Below are positions 41,372 through 48,805 of a DNA stretch of 64,000 nt, piece by piece. A program made the position numbers and the translations under genes. The stretch spans positions 186,001-250,000 of the forward strand of contig CAVUJG010000001.1 in the NCBI GenBank assembly GCA_963741755.1. Reading direction: 5' to 3'. Below the pieces are notes generated by a model. It was not told the origin of the DNA and did no database searches. It saw nothing but the letters and a program-made list of their open reading frames with translations. Every line of letters starts with the position of its first letter. The first letter of the stretch is position 1. This DNA is from Sva-07 sp963741755. Lineage in GTDB: Bacteria; Actinomycetota; Acidimicrobiia; Acidimicrobiales; Ilumatobacteraceae.

Positions 41372-42747
41372 CGTCGCCCACCGATCAGGCCGGTCCGATC
41401 CACTGGCTGCGGCGCCGGTTCGGCATCGTCCGACTCCGCCAACTCGCCAATCGGGCGCGCCATCGACTGTCGTTCGTGCCGATGCTGTACGTGCTCGGCG
41501 CAATCGTGCTGGTCAACGTGCTCCTGCTGGTCGACCGCGAGCTCAGCGATCAGTCGTTGCCGACATGGTTTGAAACCACGGTCGACAGCGCTCGCTCGGT
41601 CTTCTCGGCGATGGCCGGCGGGCTGATCACCTCGATCACGCTGCTGCTGTCGATGATGCTGGTGGCCATCCAACTGGCGAGCACACAGTTCTCGCCGCGC
41701 ACGATGCGCGACTGGCTCGGGAACCGCACCCTGCAGCACGCGATCGGCCTCGTGCTCGGCACGACGGTCTTTTGTCTTCTCGCTCTGCGTTCGACGCGTG
41801 ACTTCGGCGAGGGGGACACCGCGATCGTGCCGCACCTCACCGTGTTGGTGGCCGTGGCGCTCGGGGTGCTCTCGCTCGTCGCGGTCGTCCGATCGGTCGA
41901 TCATCTCACCCACAGCGTGCGTGTTGGTGCGGTCGCCGACCGTGTGGCCGCCGAGACGATCGAAGTCGTCGACCGGGTCGACTGCACCATCCCCACCGGC
42001 CAGGCACCCGCGGTGCTTCCATCGGCTGACGGCACCGACGAACTCCCGACGACCACGATTCCGCCAGATGCGGTCGCCATCGAGGCCCCGACCGCGGGAT
42101 GGATCCAGCAGATCGACGCCGACGCCGTCCTCGACGTTCTCCCCGGCGACAGCACCGCGATCGTCGTGGTGAGCATCGGCGGTTTCGTTCCCGAGCATGC
42201 GCCACTCGTGTGGATCTCGCCGGCACCTGATGCCGACGATCCGTGCCGCTCGGAAGTTCTCGATGCGTTCGCGATCGGCGACGGGCGAACGATGCAGCAA
42301 GATGTCGAGTTCGGCCTCGTGCAGCTCACCGACATCGCCGTTCGGGCGCTCTCGCCGGGTGTCAACGACCCGACGACGGCTGCAGACGTGGTGGTGCACA
42401 TCGGCAACGTGCTGCTCGCGATCTGGTCACGAGAGCAACCATCGACAACGCGCTCGCGTGAGGGTCGGCGAGTGGTGATGTTGGAGTCGACTCATGAGGC
42501 GTACCTCGCACGCTCGATGGGTCCGATCCGTCGCTACGGCGCCGCCGACCCGGAGGTGATGTCCACGCTGCTGCGCACGCTTGCACTGGTCAGGTCCGAG
42601 GTGATCCGACGTGATCTGCCCGGGCCGGTGGGGCCGCTCGACACCGCTGCCGCCGCAACGGTCGCAGCGGCCGACACGTCGACGTGGAGCGCGAGGGAGC
42701 GTGACGAGTTCTACGCGATCGCCGTTCAGCGAACGATCGTGAAGTGA
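41368..42747 (+). CDS. DUF2254 family membrane protein
   Basis: 459 residues. Four N-terminal membrane helices: SFVPMLYVLGAIVLVNVLLLV, GGLITSITLLLSMMLVAIQLA, AIGLVLGTTVFCLLAL and LTVLVAVALGVLSLVAVV. The DUF2254 stretch SITLLLSMMLVAIQLASTQFSPRTMRDWLGNRTLQHAIG is clear. The C-terminal soluble half includes QQDVEFGLVQLTDIAVRALSPGVNDPTTA, the most conserved block of this family. Function is unknown. The ATG overlaps the MscS stop (ATGA). The 3' end overlaps the convergent STAS gene by 22 bases. Confidence 0.82.
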   Translation: MTSPTDQAGPIHWLRRRFGIVRLRQLANRARHRLSFVPMLYVLGAIVLVNVLLLVDRELSDQSLPTWFETTVDSARSVFSAMAGGLITSITLLLSMMLVAIQLASTQFSPRTMRDWLGNRTLQHAIGLVLGTTVFCLLALRSTRDFGEGDTAIVPHLTVLVAVALGVLSLVAVVRSVDHLTHSVRVGAVADRVAAETIEVVDRVDCTIPTGQAPAVLPSADGTDELPTTTIPPDAVAIEAPTAGWIQQIDADAVLDVLPGDSTAIVVVSIGGFVPEHAPLVWISPAPDADDPCRSEVLDAFAIGDGRTMQQDVEFGLVQLTDIAVRALSPGVNDPTTAADVVVHIGNVLLAIWSREQPSTTRSREGRRVVMLESTHEAYLARSMGPIRRYGAADPEVMSTLLRTLALVRSEVIRRDLPGPVGPLDTAAAATVAAADTSTWSARERDEFYAIAVQRTIVK

Positions 42748-43031
42748 TCCGCCAGGCCGGCCACCTCGAGCAGGCGGCTCACCGGCTGGCTCGGCGAGGC
42801 GAGCACGAGACGACGGGGCGAACCGTCGAGTCGCTGATGCAGGTCGATCAGGGCACGAAGCCCACTGGAATCCATGAACGTGACGTCGGCCATGCCGATC
42901 GTGATGTCGCCGTCTCCCGCTGGGAGCGTCGCGAACCGACCGGCGAGCGAGGGCGCTGAGTGAGCGTCGATCTCACCGGCCAGTGTGATGGAAGTCGGAT
43001 CGATCTCGACGATCAACAGACGGTCAGGCAT
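42726..43031 (-). CDS. STAS-domain anti-anti-sigma factor
   Basis: 101 residues from the ATG at 43031. RsbV/SpoIIAA-like fold: ITLAGEIDAHSAPSLAGRF, then VTFMDSSGLRALIDLHQRL with the phosphorylatable Ser in DSSG, and LLEVAGLADHF at the end. When dephosphorylated it would bind an RsbW-type kinase and free the sigma factor. Three candidate kinases and two PP2C phosphatases are encoded within 10 kb. No stress-type promoter was found upstream of this one. Confidence 0.85.
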   Translation of the reverse strand: MPDRLLIVEIDPTSITLAGEIDAHSAPSLAGRFATLPAGDGDITIGMADVTFMDSSGLRALIDLHQRLDGSPRRLVLASPSQPVSRLLEVAGLADHFTIVR

Positions 43032-43140
43032 CGGAAGATCGTACTGACTGACCGACACAACCGTGGCTCGGGTGGTGCTGATCACCCGTTCGGGCGATGA
43101 GCACCCCGCGCCTCGACTCTTGTCGCTCGGTTCTCGTCGC

Positions 43141-43722
43141 TCAACTCTTGTCGAAGGTCGAGCGGTGCACCACGTCGCCGGTGGCGTCCTTGAGGTGCGA
43201 ACGCACGAACCACTGAAACAGCTCCAGGTCCCGGAGATGCCCGATGATCATGTCCTCGGACACCGGGTCGAGGTCACCGAGTTCCTGCATCGCCGAGCGG
43301 TGATCGGCGATGACGCCGGAGTACACATGATCGAGCGCCACGAGGTGCTGCACGGTCGGCGCGCGGTTGATGTCGTAGTCGTCCCACGTGCGGCCTTCGA
43401 CGATCGCCGCGGGGGTGCCCTCGGGGGTGCCGCCGAGCGTGGCGATCCGCTCTGCGAGTTCGTCCGACTGGAGGCGCACGGCGTCGACCTGCGGATCGAG
43501 CATCTCGTGGATGGCGACGAAGTTCATGCCGACCACATTCCAGTGGATGTGCTTGAGGGTGAGTTGCAGGTCGAGCGTTGCGATGAGGCGATCTTGGAGT
43601 CGCTCGATGACGGACATGGTCGCGTCATCGGCCATGCCGGCCACCGTGGTCTTGATGTCGGCGTCGGCGGTGTCGTTGGATTGTTCGGTCTTGGATTGTT
43701 CGGTCACGGTGGAGTTCGTCAT
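43141..43722 (-). CDS. dps: Dps-family ferritin-like protein
   Basis: 193 residues from the ATG at 43722. Four-helix ferritin core with the inter-subunit ferroxidase site: LQLTLKHIHWNVVGMNFVAIHEMLDPQVDAVRLQSDELAERIATLGG (His, His and Asp/Glu ligands), and HLRDLELFQWFVRSHL near the C-terminus. About 40 disordered Thr/Asp/Glu residues precede the core, where many Dps proteins have a DNA-binding tail, but here the tail is acidic rather than Lys-rich. It stores iron and protects DNA against peroxide. A clear stress-sigma promoter lies at 43734-43757, divergent from that of the disulfide oxidoreductase. Confidence 0.88.
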   Translation of the reverse strand: MTNSTVTEQSKTEQSNDTADADIKTTVAGMADDATMSVIERLQDRLIATLDLQLTLKHIHWNVVGMNFVAIHEMLDPQVDAVRLQSDELAERIATLGGTPEGTPAAIVEGRTWDDYDINRAPTVQHLVALDHVYSGVIADHRSAMQELGDLDPVSEDMIIGHLRDLELFQWFVRSHLKDATGDVVHRSTFDKS

Positions 43723-43733
43723 GTCGCCAGCGA

Positions 43734-43757
43734 TACCCGGACGCACCACTCTCAAAC
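43734..43757 (-). promoter_or_regulatory. Stress-sigma promoter of dps
   Basis: Minus strand GTTT (43757-43754), 15 bases, GGGTA (43738-43734), 11 bases before the dps ATG. Confidence 0.65.
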
Positions 43758-43763
43758 GCAACC

Positions 43764-43788
43764 GTTTCGCCGTGACTCCTTCCGGGTA
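43764..43788 (+). promoter_or_regulatory. Stress-sigma promoter of the disulfide oxidoreductase gene
   Basis: GTTT (43764-43767), 16 bases, GGGTA (43784-43788), 13 bases before the ATG at 43802. Back to back with the dps promoter; the two -35 boxes are six bases apart. Confidence 0.65.
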
Positions 43789-43801
43789 CGCGCGGGGGAC
43801 C

Positions 43802-45180
43802 ATGGACGACTTCGGACCCGACCTCACGAGCACGTCGCATTCGCAGGCCGACCCGGAGGCAGTGTCTCGCCACTTCGACGTTGCGGTGATCGGTGCGGGC
43901 AGCGCAGGCGAAGCCCTCGCAATCGAGCTCGCGTCGAACGGCCGGCGCGTCGTCGTCTTCGAACCTGGGTTGGTGGGTGGTGAGTGCCCGTTCGTGGCGT
44001 GCATGCCGACCAAGGCGATGTTGCACGACGGCGCGATCGGACGCTCGTGGGCAGACTCGATCCGGCGTCGAGCCGACGTCGTGGAGCACCTCGATGATTC
44101 CCAACACGCGCATGACCTCCGAGGCGCGGGGGCCACGTTGGTGCGCCATGCGGCACACATCAGCGCCGACGGCACGATCGAAGCAGACTCCGAACGGTAC
44201 GCGGCCGACGACATCGTGATCGCGACCGGCTCGGACATCTCGATGCCTCCGATCGATGGCCTCGACGAACTCGGTGACCGCTGTTGGACGAGCGCCGATG
44301 CCATGACCACCGACGAGCGGCCCACACGGCTCGCCATCGTCGGTGGCGGGGTGATCGGCTGCGAACTCGCGACGATCTTTGCGCGGTTCGGCTCCGAGGT
44401 GCACCTCCTCGATGCGGCGCCCACTGCCTTCCCAGATCTCCCACCCGAGATCGGCGACATCGTGGATGATGTGCTCGGCGCTGCAAGGGTGCGGGTTCGT
44501 CGCGGCATTGCGATCGATCGCGTTTCCCGTCGTGGTGGCGGCGTACGGACGGCGTTCGAGACGGGGGCCTGCCTCGACACCGACCGTTTGCTGATCGCGA
44601 CTGGTACACAGCCTCGATCCGAGGGCCTGGGGTTCGAGCACCTCGGCGTGGACCCGAAGGAATCCGGGTTGGGCTCGATGGTCGTGTCGCCGGGACCTCG
44701 TCGCTGTGGGCGATCGGCGACGTCGCCGGGTTCGGCGAGTACACGCATCTTGCGAACCACCAGGCGCACGTGGTCGCCACAGCGTTGCTCGGCGGCGCTA
44801 CCAGACGATTCGACGATGTGGTGACTCCGGCATGCGTGTTCACCGATCCACCGATCCTCACGATCGGTCCACGACCGGCGGAACTGTCCGACGCCGACGT
44901 CTGTTGGGTGTCGGCACGAATGAACGAGATCGCGCGGTGGACCACCGACGAACTCGGCGACGGATTCCTCACGATCGCCGTCGACCGCAGCACGCACACA
45001 GTCGTGGCAGCCCACGGCATCGGTGCCCGCTTCGACGAACTCGCCGCAGCGCTGGTGACCGCCATCGACGGCCACGTCTCGGTCGATCGTCTGGCGAAAT
45101 CGATGTGGCCGTTCCCGTCGGTCGGCGAGATCCTCGGCGTGGTCTACTCGAGAGCCGCCGAGGCCGTTGCCTCGTCGTGA
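43802..45180 (+). CDS. FAD-dependent disulfide oxidoreductase, mercuric reductase/Lpd-like (single frameshift)
   Basis: About 459 residues across two frames. FAD motif FDVAVIGAGSAGEALAIELA, redox disulfide GGECPFVACMPTKAML (two Cys four residues apart), NAD(P)-binding TRLAIVGGGVIGCELATIFARFG, second FAD contact LWAIGDVAGFGEYTHLANHQA, and a C-terminal dimer domain (CVFTDPPILTIG to AMWPFPSVGEIL). The usual His-Pro pair at the C-terminal interface reads WPFPS, so dihydrolipoamide dehydrogenase activity is doubtful; a mycothione-, thiol- or metal-reductase-like role is possible. Near 44690-44700 the frame shifts: one base missing in GGG restores VVSPGTSSLWAIGD. This looks like a sequencing deletion. 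The stress-type promoter suggests a redox defence role. The 3' end overlaps the sigma gene by 37 bases. Confidence 0.78.
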
Positions 45181-45939
45181 TCGCCGGTTTCGTCGAGCCA
45201 CTCGCGCATCTGGTCGAACGATCGCCGCAACAACCGCGACACGTGCATCTGGGAGATGCCGACGATCTCGCCGATCTCGGACTGCGAGAGTCGCTCGTAG
45301 AAACGCAGGCGAACGATCTCGCGTTCGCGTTCAGGAAGACGTTCGAGCAGCTCGAGGATGACTTCACGGTTCTCGGTGTCCTCGAACCCGGAGTCGACGG
45401 TTGCCAACACCGCACGACGATCCATAGCCGGCGTCCGAGCCGTCGTCGGCTGGTGTGGCGTCGATCGTGCCGACGTTGTAGGCCGCGCCTGCGGACAGCC
45501 CTCGCAGCACGTCGTCGCGGTCGATTCGGAGGTGCCCAGCGATTTCGTCCACGGACGGGGACCGCCCGATCTCGTGCGACAATTCGTCGGATGCGCGTCG
45601 AACCTGAAGGTGCAGTTCCTTGGCGCTTCTCGGTACCCGAACCACCCACGATCGATCACGGAAGTGGCGCTTGATCTCGCCTTCGATCGTGGGACCAGCG
45701 AACGACGAGAACGAACCGCCGTACTCGGGATCGAACCGGTCGACGGCCTTGACGAGCCCGACCATCGCCACCTGGCGAAGATCGTCATCGCTCATGTTGG
45801 CGCGCCGATAGCGGTTGGCGATGTGCGCCGCGAGTCCCATGTGGCGCTCGACGAGGCGGTTGCGCACCGAACGTTGTCTGGTGGCCGCGAACTCCCGGAA
45901 GAGCTGGAGTTCGTCGTCCGGTGCGGACGTGTCGCTCAT
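45144..45939 (-). CDS. RNA polymerase sigma factor, sigma-B/F class (single frameshift)
   Basis: About 264 residues over two frames. Region 2: RLVERHMGLAAHIANRYRRANMSDDDLRQVAMVGLVKAVDRFDPEYGGSFSSFAGPTIEGEIKRHFRDRSWVVRVPRSAKELHLQVRRA, a classic SigB/SigF stretch. Region 3: SHEIGRSPSVDEIAGHLRIDRDDVLRGL. Region 4 follows in the other frame: EVILELLERLPEREREIVRLRFYERLSQSEIGEIVGISQMHVSRLLRRSF. The break is near 45420, where one base seems to be missing (expected DRRAVLATVD). Its ATG overlaps the stop of the anti-sigma gene upstream (ATGA). The operon carries its own GTTT-N16-GGGTA promoter, so the sigma factor probably drives its own expression. Confidence 0.85.
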
Positions 45940-46337
45940 GGCTCTCGGTGATCGTCGAGCAGGTCGCGGCTGCGCTTCGAGAACGTGACCCCTTCAGTCC
46001 CGATCGCGTAGCCATCGGTCACTGACGCCAAGATGTTCGTGGCGAGATCGTCGAGCTCGATGGCGATGTGGTCTCCGTCTGTCCCGATGACGACGGTGAG
46101 TTCGCCGGGAGCTCGCGAGAACGTCACGCGTGCTCGTCCTGCTGCGGCATCGGCGTCGACGAGCACCGAGAAGACCTCGCTGAGCGCCAATCGGACGTCG
46201 TCGAGCTCGTCGACCGAGAAGCCGGCATCAGAGCCGACCGCAGCAGCAACCATGCGGAGCGTGGCGGCGAACTCCGTTCGCAGCGGCACGGTGACGTCGA
46301 TCCGGTCCGGTGCCGTCGTGAGGGGTTCTCCTGCCAT
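45936..46337 (-). CDS. Anti-sigma regulatory factor, RsbW-like
   Basis: 133 residues from the ATG at 46337 (an in-frame ATG three codons upstream is possible). A GHKL/HATPase_c-like fold: VPLRTEFAATLRMVAAAVGSDAGFSVDELDDVRLALSEVFSVLVDA, then VTFSRAPGELTVVIGTDGD. In the N-box position the usual Asn of ExxxN is not obvious (LSEVFSVLVD), so kinase activity is uncertain although sigma binding may persist. It is directly coupled to the sigma gene (ATGA overlap), which is the standard rsbW-sigB order. First gene behind the promoter at 46349-46373. Confidence 0.75.
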   Translation of the reverse strand: MAGEPLTTAPDRIDVTVPLRTEFAATLRMVAAAVGSDAGFSVDELDDVRLALSEVFSVLVDADAAAGRARVTFSRAPGELTVVIGTDGDHIAIELDDLATNILASVTDGYAIGTEGVTFSKRSRDLLDDHREP

Positions 46338-46348
46338 GCGGCGCACGA

Positions 46349-46373
46349 TACCCGCGCAGGTTCGCCCACAAAC
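46349..46373 (-). promoter_or_regulatory. Stress-sigma promoter of the anti-sigma/sigma operon (autoregulatory)
   Basis: Minus strand GTTT (46373-46370), 16 bases, GGGTA (46353-46349), 11 bases before the ATG at 46337. Confidence 0.65.
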
Positions 46374-46422
46374 TCGATCCGTCCGCGTCAGGTGTCCGTG
46401 TCAGGTGTCTTGGCGGTGGTGG

Positions 46423-46447
46423 GGTTTCAACGAGTGGTCACCGGGTA
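46423..46447 (+). promoter_or_regulatory. Stress-sigma promoter of the 25-residue microprotein gene
   Basis: GGTTT (46423-46427), 15 bases, GGGTA (46443-46447), followed by a 56-base leader with a strong ribosome-binding site. Divergent from the sigma operon promoter. Confidence 0.65.
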
Positions 46448-46503
46448 GTCGCTGACCCACCGTTCGCGGCGACAGCGCCACGAACACTTGGAAAGGAATA
46501 AAC

Positions 46504-46581
46504 ATGGGCTACGGAATCGGTGGCATTCTCATTTTGATCTTGGTGATCCTGGCGATCGTCTACTTCGCCAAGCGAGTCTGA
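46504..46581 (+). CDS. 25-residue single-pass membrane microprotein
   Basis: ATG at 46504, TGA at 46579-46581: MGYGIGGILILILVILAIVYFAKRV, a short Gly-rich start, one membrane helix and a basic end on the cytoplasmic side. The ribosome-binding site TTGGAAAGGAATAAAC directly before the ATG is the strongest seen in this window, and a full stress-sigma promoter lies 56 bases upstream. This is too short for ordinary gene callers. Tiny single-helix proteins of this kind are often induced by envelope stress, but no family is recognised. It converges with the RsbW-like gene at 46601. Confidence 0.7.
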   Translation: MGYGIGGILILILVILAIVYFAKRV

Positions 46582-46600
46582 CGTGGCGCCGGCGCTGAGT

Positions 46601-47014
46601 TCATCGACGCCGGAAGGTGCATTTCACCTCGACGAGGTCGCCGTTGCTCTCCACGGCGACCTCGTCGGCCACTTCGCGAACGATGGCGAGCCCACGTCCG
46701 GTCGGTCCCCCACCCACGGGCGAGATCCACAGGGCAGGGTCGGGCAGCGGCCGACCCCGCCCCGGCGAAACCACCACACACGTGATCTGGTCAGGCGTCG
46801 AAGCAATCTCTATCGTGATCGCTCCGCCGTTGCCATGTACGAAACCGTTGGTCACCAGTTCACTGACGGCGAGCTGAATGTCGGTGAGCATTGTCGCGTC
46901 GAGTGACAATGCGTCGAGGTTGTCTCTGACGAAATCTCGCGCCACGGCGACCGACGCCGGGACGGGTGGGAGTCGGCGTGTTCTCTGCCGATTCCGCCGC
47001 CGCTTCCATGCCAC
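46601..47014 (-). CDS. ATP-binding anti-sigma factor kinase, RsbW-like
   Basis: 137 residues from a GTG at 47014. HATPase_c features: LPPVPASVAVARDFVRDNLDALSL, N-box LTDIQLAVSELVTNGFVHGNGGAITIEI with Glu and Asn in place, and the G-boxes GRGRPLPDP and GPTGRGLAIVREVADEVAVESNGDLVEVKCTF. It would phosphorylate a STAS antagonist or sequester a sigma factor. The basic N-terminus WKRRRNRQRTRR is unusual. A possible promoter GGTTT-N15-GGTTA lies immediately upstream. It is divergent from the PP2C phosphatase gene, a likely functional partner. Confidence 0.82.
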   Translation of the reverse strand: MAWKRRRNRQRTRRLPPVPASVAVARDFVRDNLDALSLDATMLTDIQLAVSELVTNGFVHGNGGAITIEIASTPDQITCVVVSPGRGRPLPDPALWISPVGGGPTGRGLAIVREVADEVAVESNGDLVEVKCTFRRR

Positions 47015-47019
47015 AAGGG

Positions 47020-47044
47020 TAACCGACCTGCCACGGACGAAACC
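47020..47044 (-). promoter_or_regulatory. Weak stress-sigma promoter of the RsbW-like gene
   Basis: Minus strand GGTTT, 15 bases, GGTTA (instead of GGGTA), ending five bases before the GTG at 47014; the transcript would be leaderless. Lower confidence. Confidence 0.3.
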
Positions 47045-47109
47045 CGGCAAAGCGGTTCGCGCGCTCGAGCAGTTGTCAGCACGACCCGCGAGCTGGGACA
47101 CTCTGCGCC

Positions 47110-48360
47110 ATGGCGCCGGACCTCCTCGCCGACGACGAACAATTCTCCGCCCCGCTCGCTCTGCTCCAGAGCCTGCGGCGCTTCGCCACGCGACTCGTTG
47201 CCATCGACACCATCGACGAGGTGGCGCGAGCGCTGATGAGCGACGGCGTCGATGCGGCCGGTGCTGTCGGCGGATCATTGATGATCGTGCAGGGCACTCG
47301 CCTGCAACTGATCTCCGGGCGGGCTCTTCCCGACGACATCGCCGCAGCGTGGAGCGACTTCGACATCCAACCGACCCTCGACCCGATCTCCGATGCGCTC
47401 ACGGCGCAGTCGCCGGCCTTCTACGGCGATCGCGACGAGTTCCTTCGCGCGTATCCGCATCTGAGCGACACGATCGAGTCCACTCCGCACGAGGCCTGGG
47501 TGGTGCTGCCGCTCATGCTCGACGGGCGTCCGATCGGGTCGCTCGGCTTCACGTACGCACACCCTCAACGATTCGACACCGGGGAGCAGTTGGCGTTGCT
47601 GACGATTTCCGATCTCGCGGCCCAGGCGGTGATCAGGGTGCTGTCGGCCGACGAGGAGCGCCAGGCCTTCGCATCACTCCACGCGGCGTTGCTCGATCTG
47701 GAGATCCCGCCGTTGCATGGCGTCGCCGTTGCGGCTACGCACCGGACGGCGGCGAAGACATCCCAGGCCGGCGGCGACTGGTTCAATGCAACCGAACTCG
47801 GTGACGGACGACTGCTGTTCGTGATCGGCGACGTCGCTCACCACGGCGCCGCCGCTGTCGGCGAGATGGGACGCATCCGGGCGGTCGTGTTGGCCTACGC
47901 CGTCGAGGAGCACCCCACCGACCGAATCGCCGATCTCACCACATTGACCCTGTCGAAGTTGTCGTCGACGTTCGCCACAGCGTGCATCGTGATCTACGAC
48001 CCGGGCACGCGAACACTGCGATGGACCAACGCCGGACATCCGTACCCAGTGATCGTGCCGGCCAAGGGCGCCCCGTTCCTGTTGGACGACACCCACGGTC
48101 CTCCACTCGGCGTCGACGGAGGTGCTCATTACGGCCACAGTTCACGGGTGCTGGAGTCCGGCGACACCCTGCTGTTGTACTCCGACGGTCTGATCGAGCG
48201 CCGAAGTCATGACATCGATGCGGACTTCGAGCGACTCCTCGACGCCATCCCGCTCGCGGCCGACCGGCCGACCGCACTGGTCGACGAACTGCTCGCCCTG
48301 CTGCACCCGTCAGGGCTGCACGACGACGACATCGCCGTGCTCGCGATCACGGTCGACTGA
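47110..48360 (+). CDS. GAF-PP2C (SpoIIE/RsbU-type) serine phosphatase
   Basis: 416 residues. N-terminal GAF-like domain (about residues 15-175: ATRLVAIDTIDEVARALMSDGVDAAGAVGGSLMIV, HEAWVVLPLMLDGRPIGSLGFTY). C-terminal PP2C domain from about 200: AAKTSQAGGDWFNATELGDGRLLFVIGDVAHHGAAAVGEMGRIRAVV, RWTNAGHPYPVIV, and LLLYSDGLIERRSHDIDADFERL, with DDDIAVLAI at the end; the metal-binding Asp residues are present. It would dephosphorylate STAS antagonists after sensing a signal through GAF, switching on the sigma factor. It ends in front of a large palindrome. Confidence 0.88.
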   Translation: MAPDLLADDEQFSAPLALLQSLRRFATRLVAIDTIDEVARALMSDGVDAAGAVGGSLMIVQGTRLQLISGRALPDDIAAAWSDFDIQPTLDPISDALTAQSPAFYGDRDEFLRAYPHLSDTIESTPHEAWVVLPLMLDGRPIGSLGFTYAHPQRFDTGEQLALLTISDLAAQAVIRVLSADEERQAFASLHAALLDLEIPPLHGVAVAATHRTAAKTSQAGGDWFNATELGDGRLLFVIGDVAHHGAAAVGEMGRIRAVVLAYAVEEHPTDRIADLTTLTLSKLSSTFATACIVIYDPGTRTLRWTNAGHPYPVIVPAKGAPFLLDDTHGPPLGVDGGAHYGHSSRVLESGDTLLLYSDGLIERRSHDIDADFERLLDAIPLAADRPTALVDELLALLHPSGLHDDDIAVLAITVD

Positions 48361-48393
48361 TGCCCACCGTCCGCTGACGCGAGGTGCGGACGC

Positions 48394-48427
48394 GAGCGTG
48401 CCCACCGCCATGGCGGTGGGCACGCTC
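48394..48427. terminator. 34-bp perfect palindrome, bidirectional terminator between convergent genes
   Basis: Starts GAGCGTGCCCACCGCCA and continues as its exact reverse complement without a loop, between the PP2C gene (ends 48360) and csbD (ends 48459). Very stable, GC-rich, no U-tract; typical for factor-independent ends in high-GC genomes. Confidence 0.7.
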
Positions 48428-48458
48428 TGGGTCCTGGTAGGGAAGTCGGGGCAGGAGC

Positions 48459-48644
48459 TCAGTTCAGCTTGCGCTTGACGTCGTCGACGGCGTCGTCGAA
48501 CTTGTCCTTGGCGTCGCCCGTCGCGTCTTTCACCTTGCCGGCGGTCTCGTCGGCCTTTCCCTCGCGTTTCATGTCGTCGTTGTCGGTCAGGTCGCCGGCG
48601 GCCTGCTTGATGCGACCCTTGGCCTGGTCGGTCTCTCCACTCAT
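48459..48644 (-). CDS. CsbD family stress protein
   Basis: 61 residues: MSGETDQAKGRIKQAAGDLT, then DNDDMKREGKADETAGKVKDATGDAKDKFDDAVDDVKRKLN. This is the CsbD pattern of amphipathic, Lys/Asp/Ala-rich helices. In Bacillus subtilis csbD belongs to the sigma-B regulon, which agrees with the exact GGTTT-N15-GGGTA promoter found upstream here. The molecular role is unknown. The ATG is preceded by GGAGAAT. Confidence 0.9.
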   Translation of the reverse strand: MSGETDQAKGRIKQAAGDLTDNDDMKREGKADETAGKVKDATGDAKDKFDDAVDDVKRKLN

Positions 48645-48693
48645 GGGATTCTCCTTCGTGTCGGGGGACGGGGTTGCCCGCTGGAGATCGGAG

Positions 48694-48718
48694 TACCCGT
48701 TCAGAGGCGGGGCAAACC
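48694..48718 (-). promoter_or_regulatory. Stress-sigma promoter of csbD
   Basis: Minus strand GGTTT (48718-48714), 15 bases, GGGTA (48698-48694), 49 bases before the ATG. Best match in the window, in front of a known sigma-B-type target gene. Confidence 0.7.
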
Positions 48719-48738
48719 GTCGACCCGAGGAATCACCG

Positions 48739-48783
48739 CTGGAAGGGTCAGCAGTGGTGGGTCAGCAGTGGAAGGGTCAGCAA
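48739..48783. repeat. Short tandem repeat upstream of csbD
   Basis: Three imperfect 14-16 base units of the form TGGAAGGGTCAGCAG, with further degenerate copies up to about 48810. No gene in this stretch. It lies between csbD and dcd, which are on the same strand. Confidence 0.7.
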
Positions 48784-48805
48784 TGGAGGGGGAGGCGTGC
48801 AGGGA

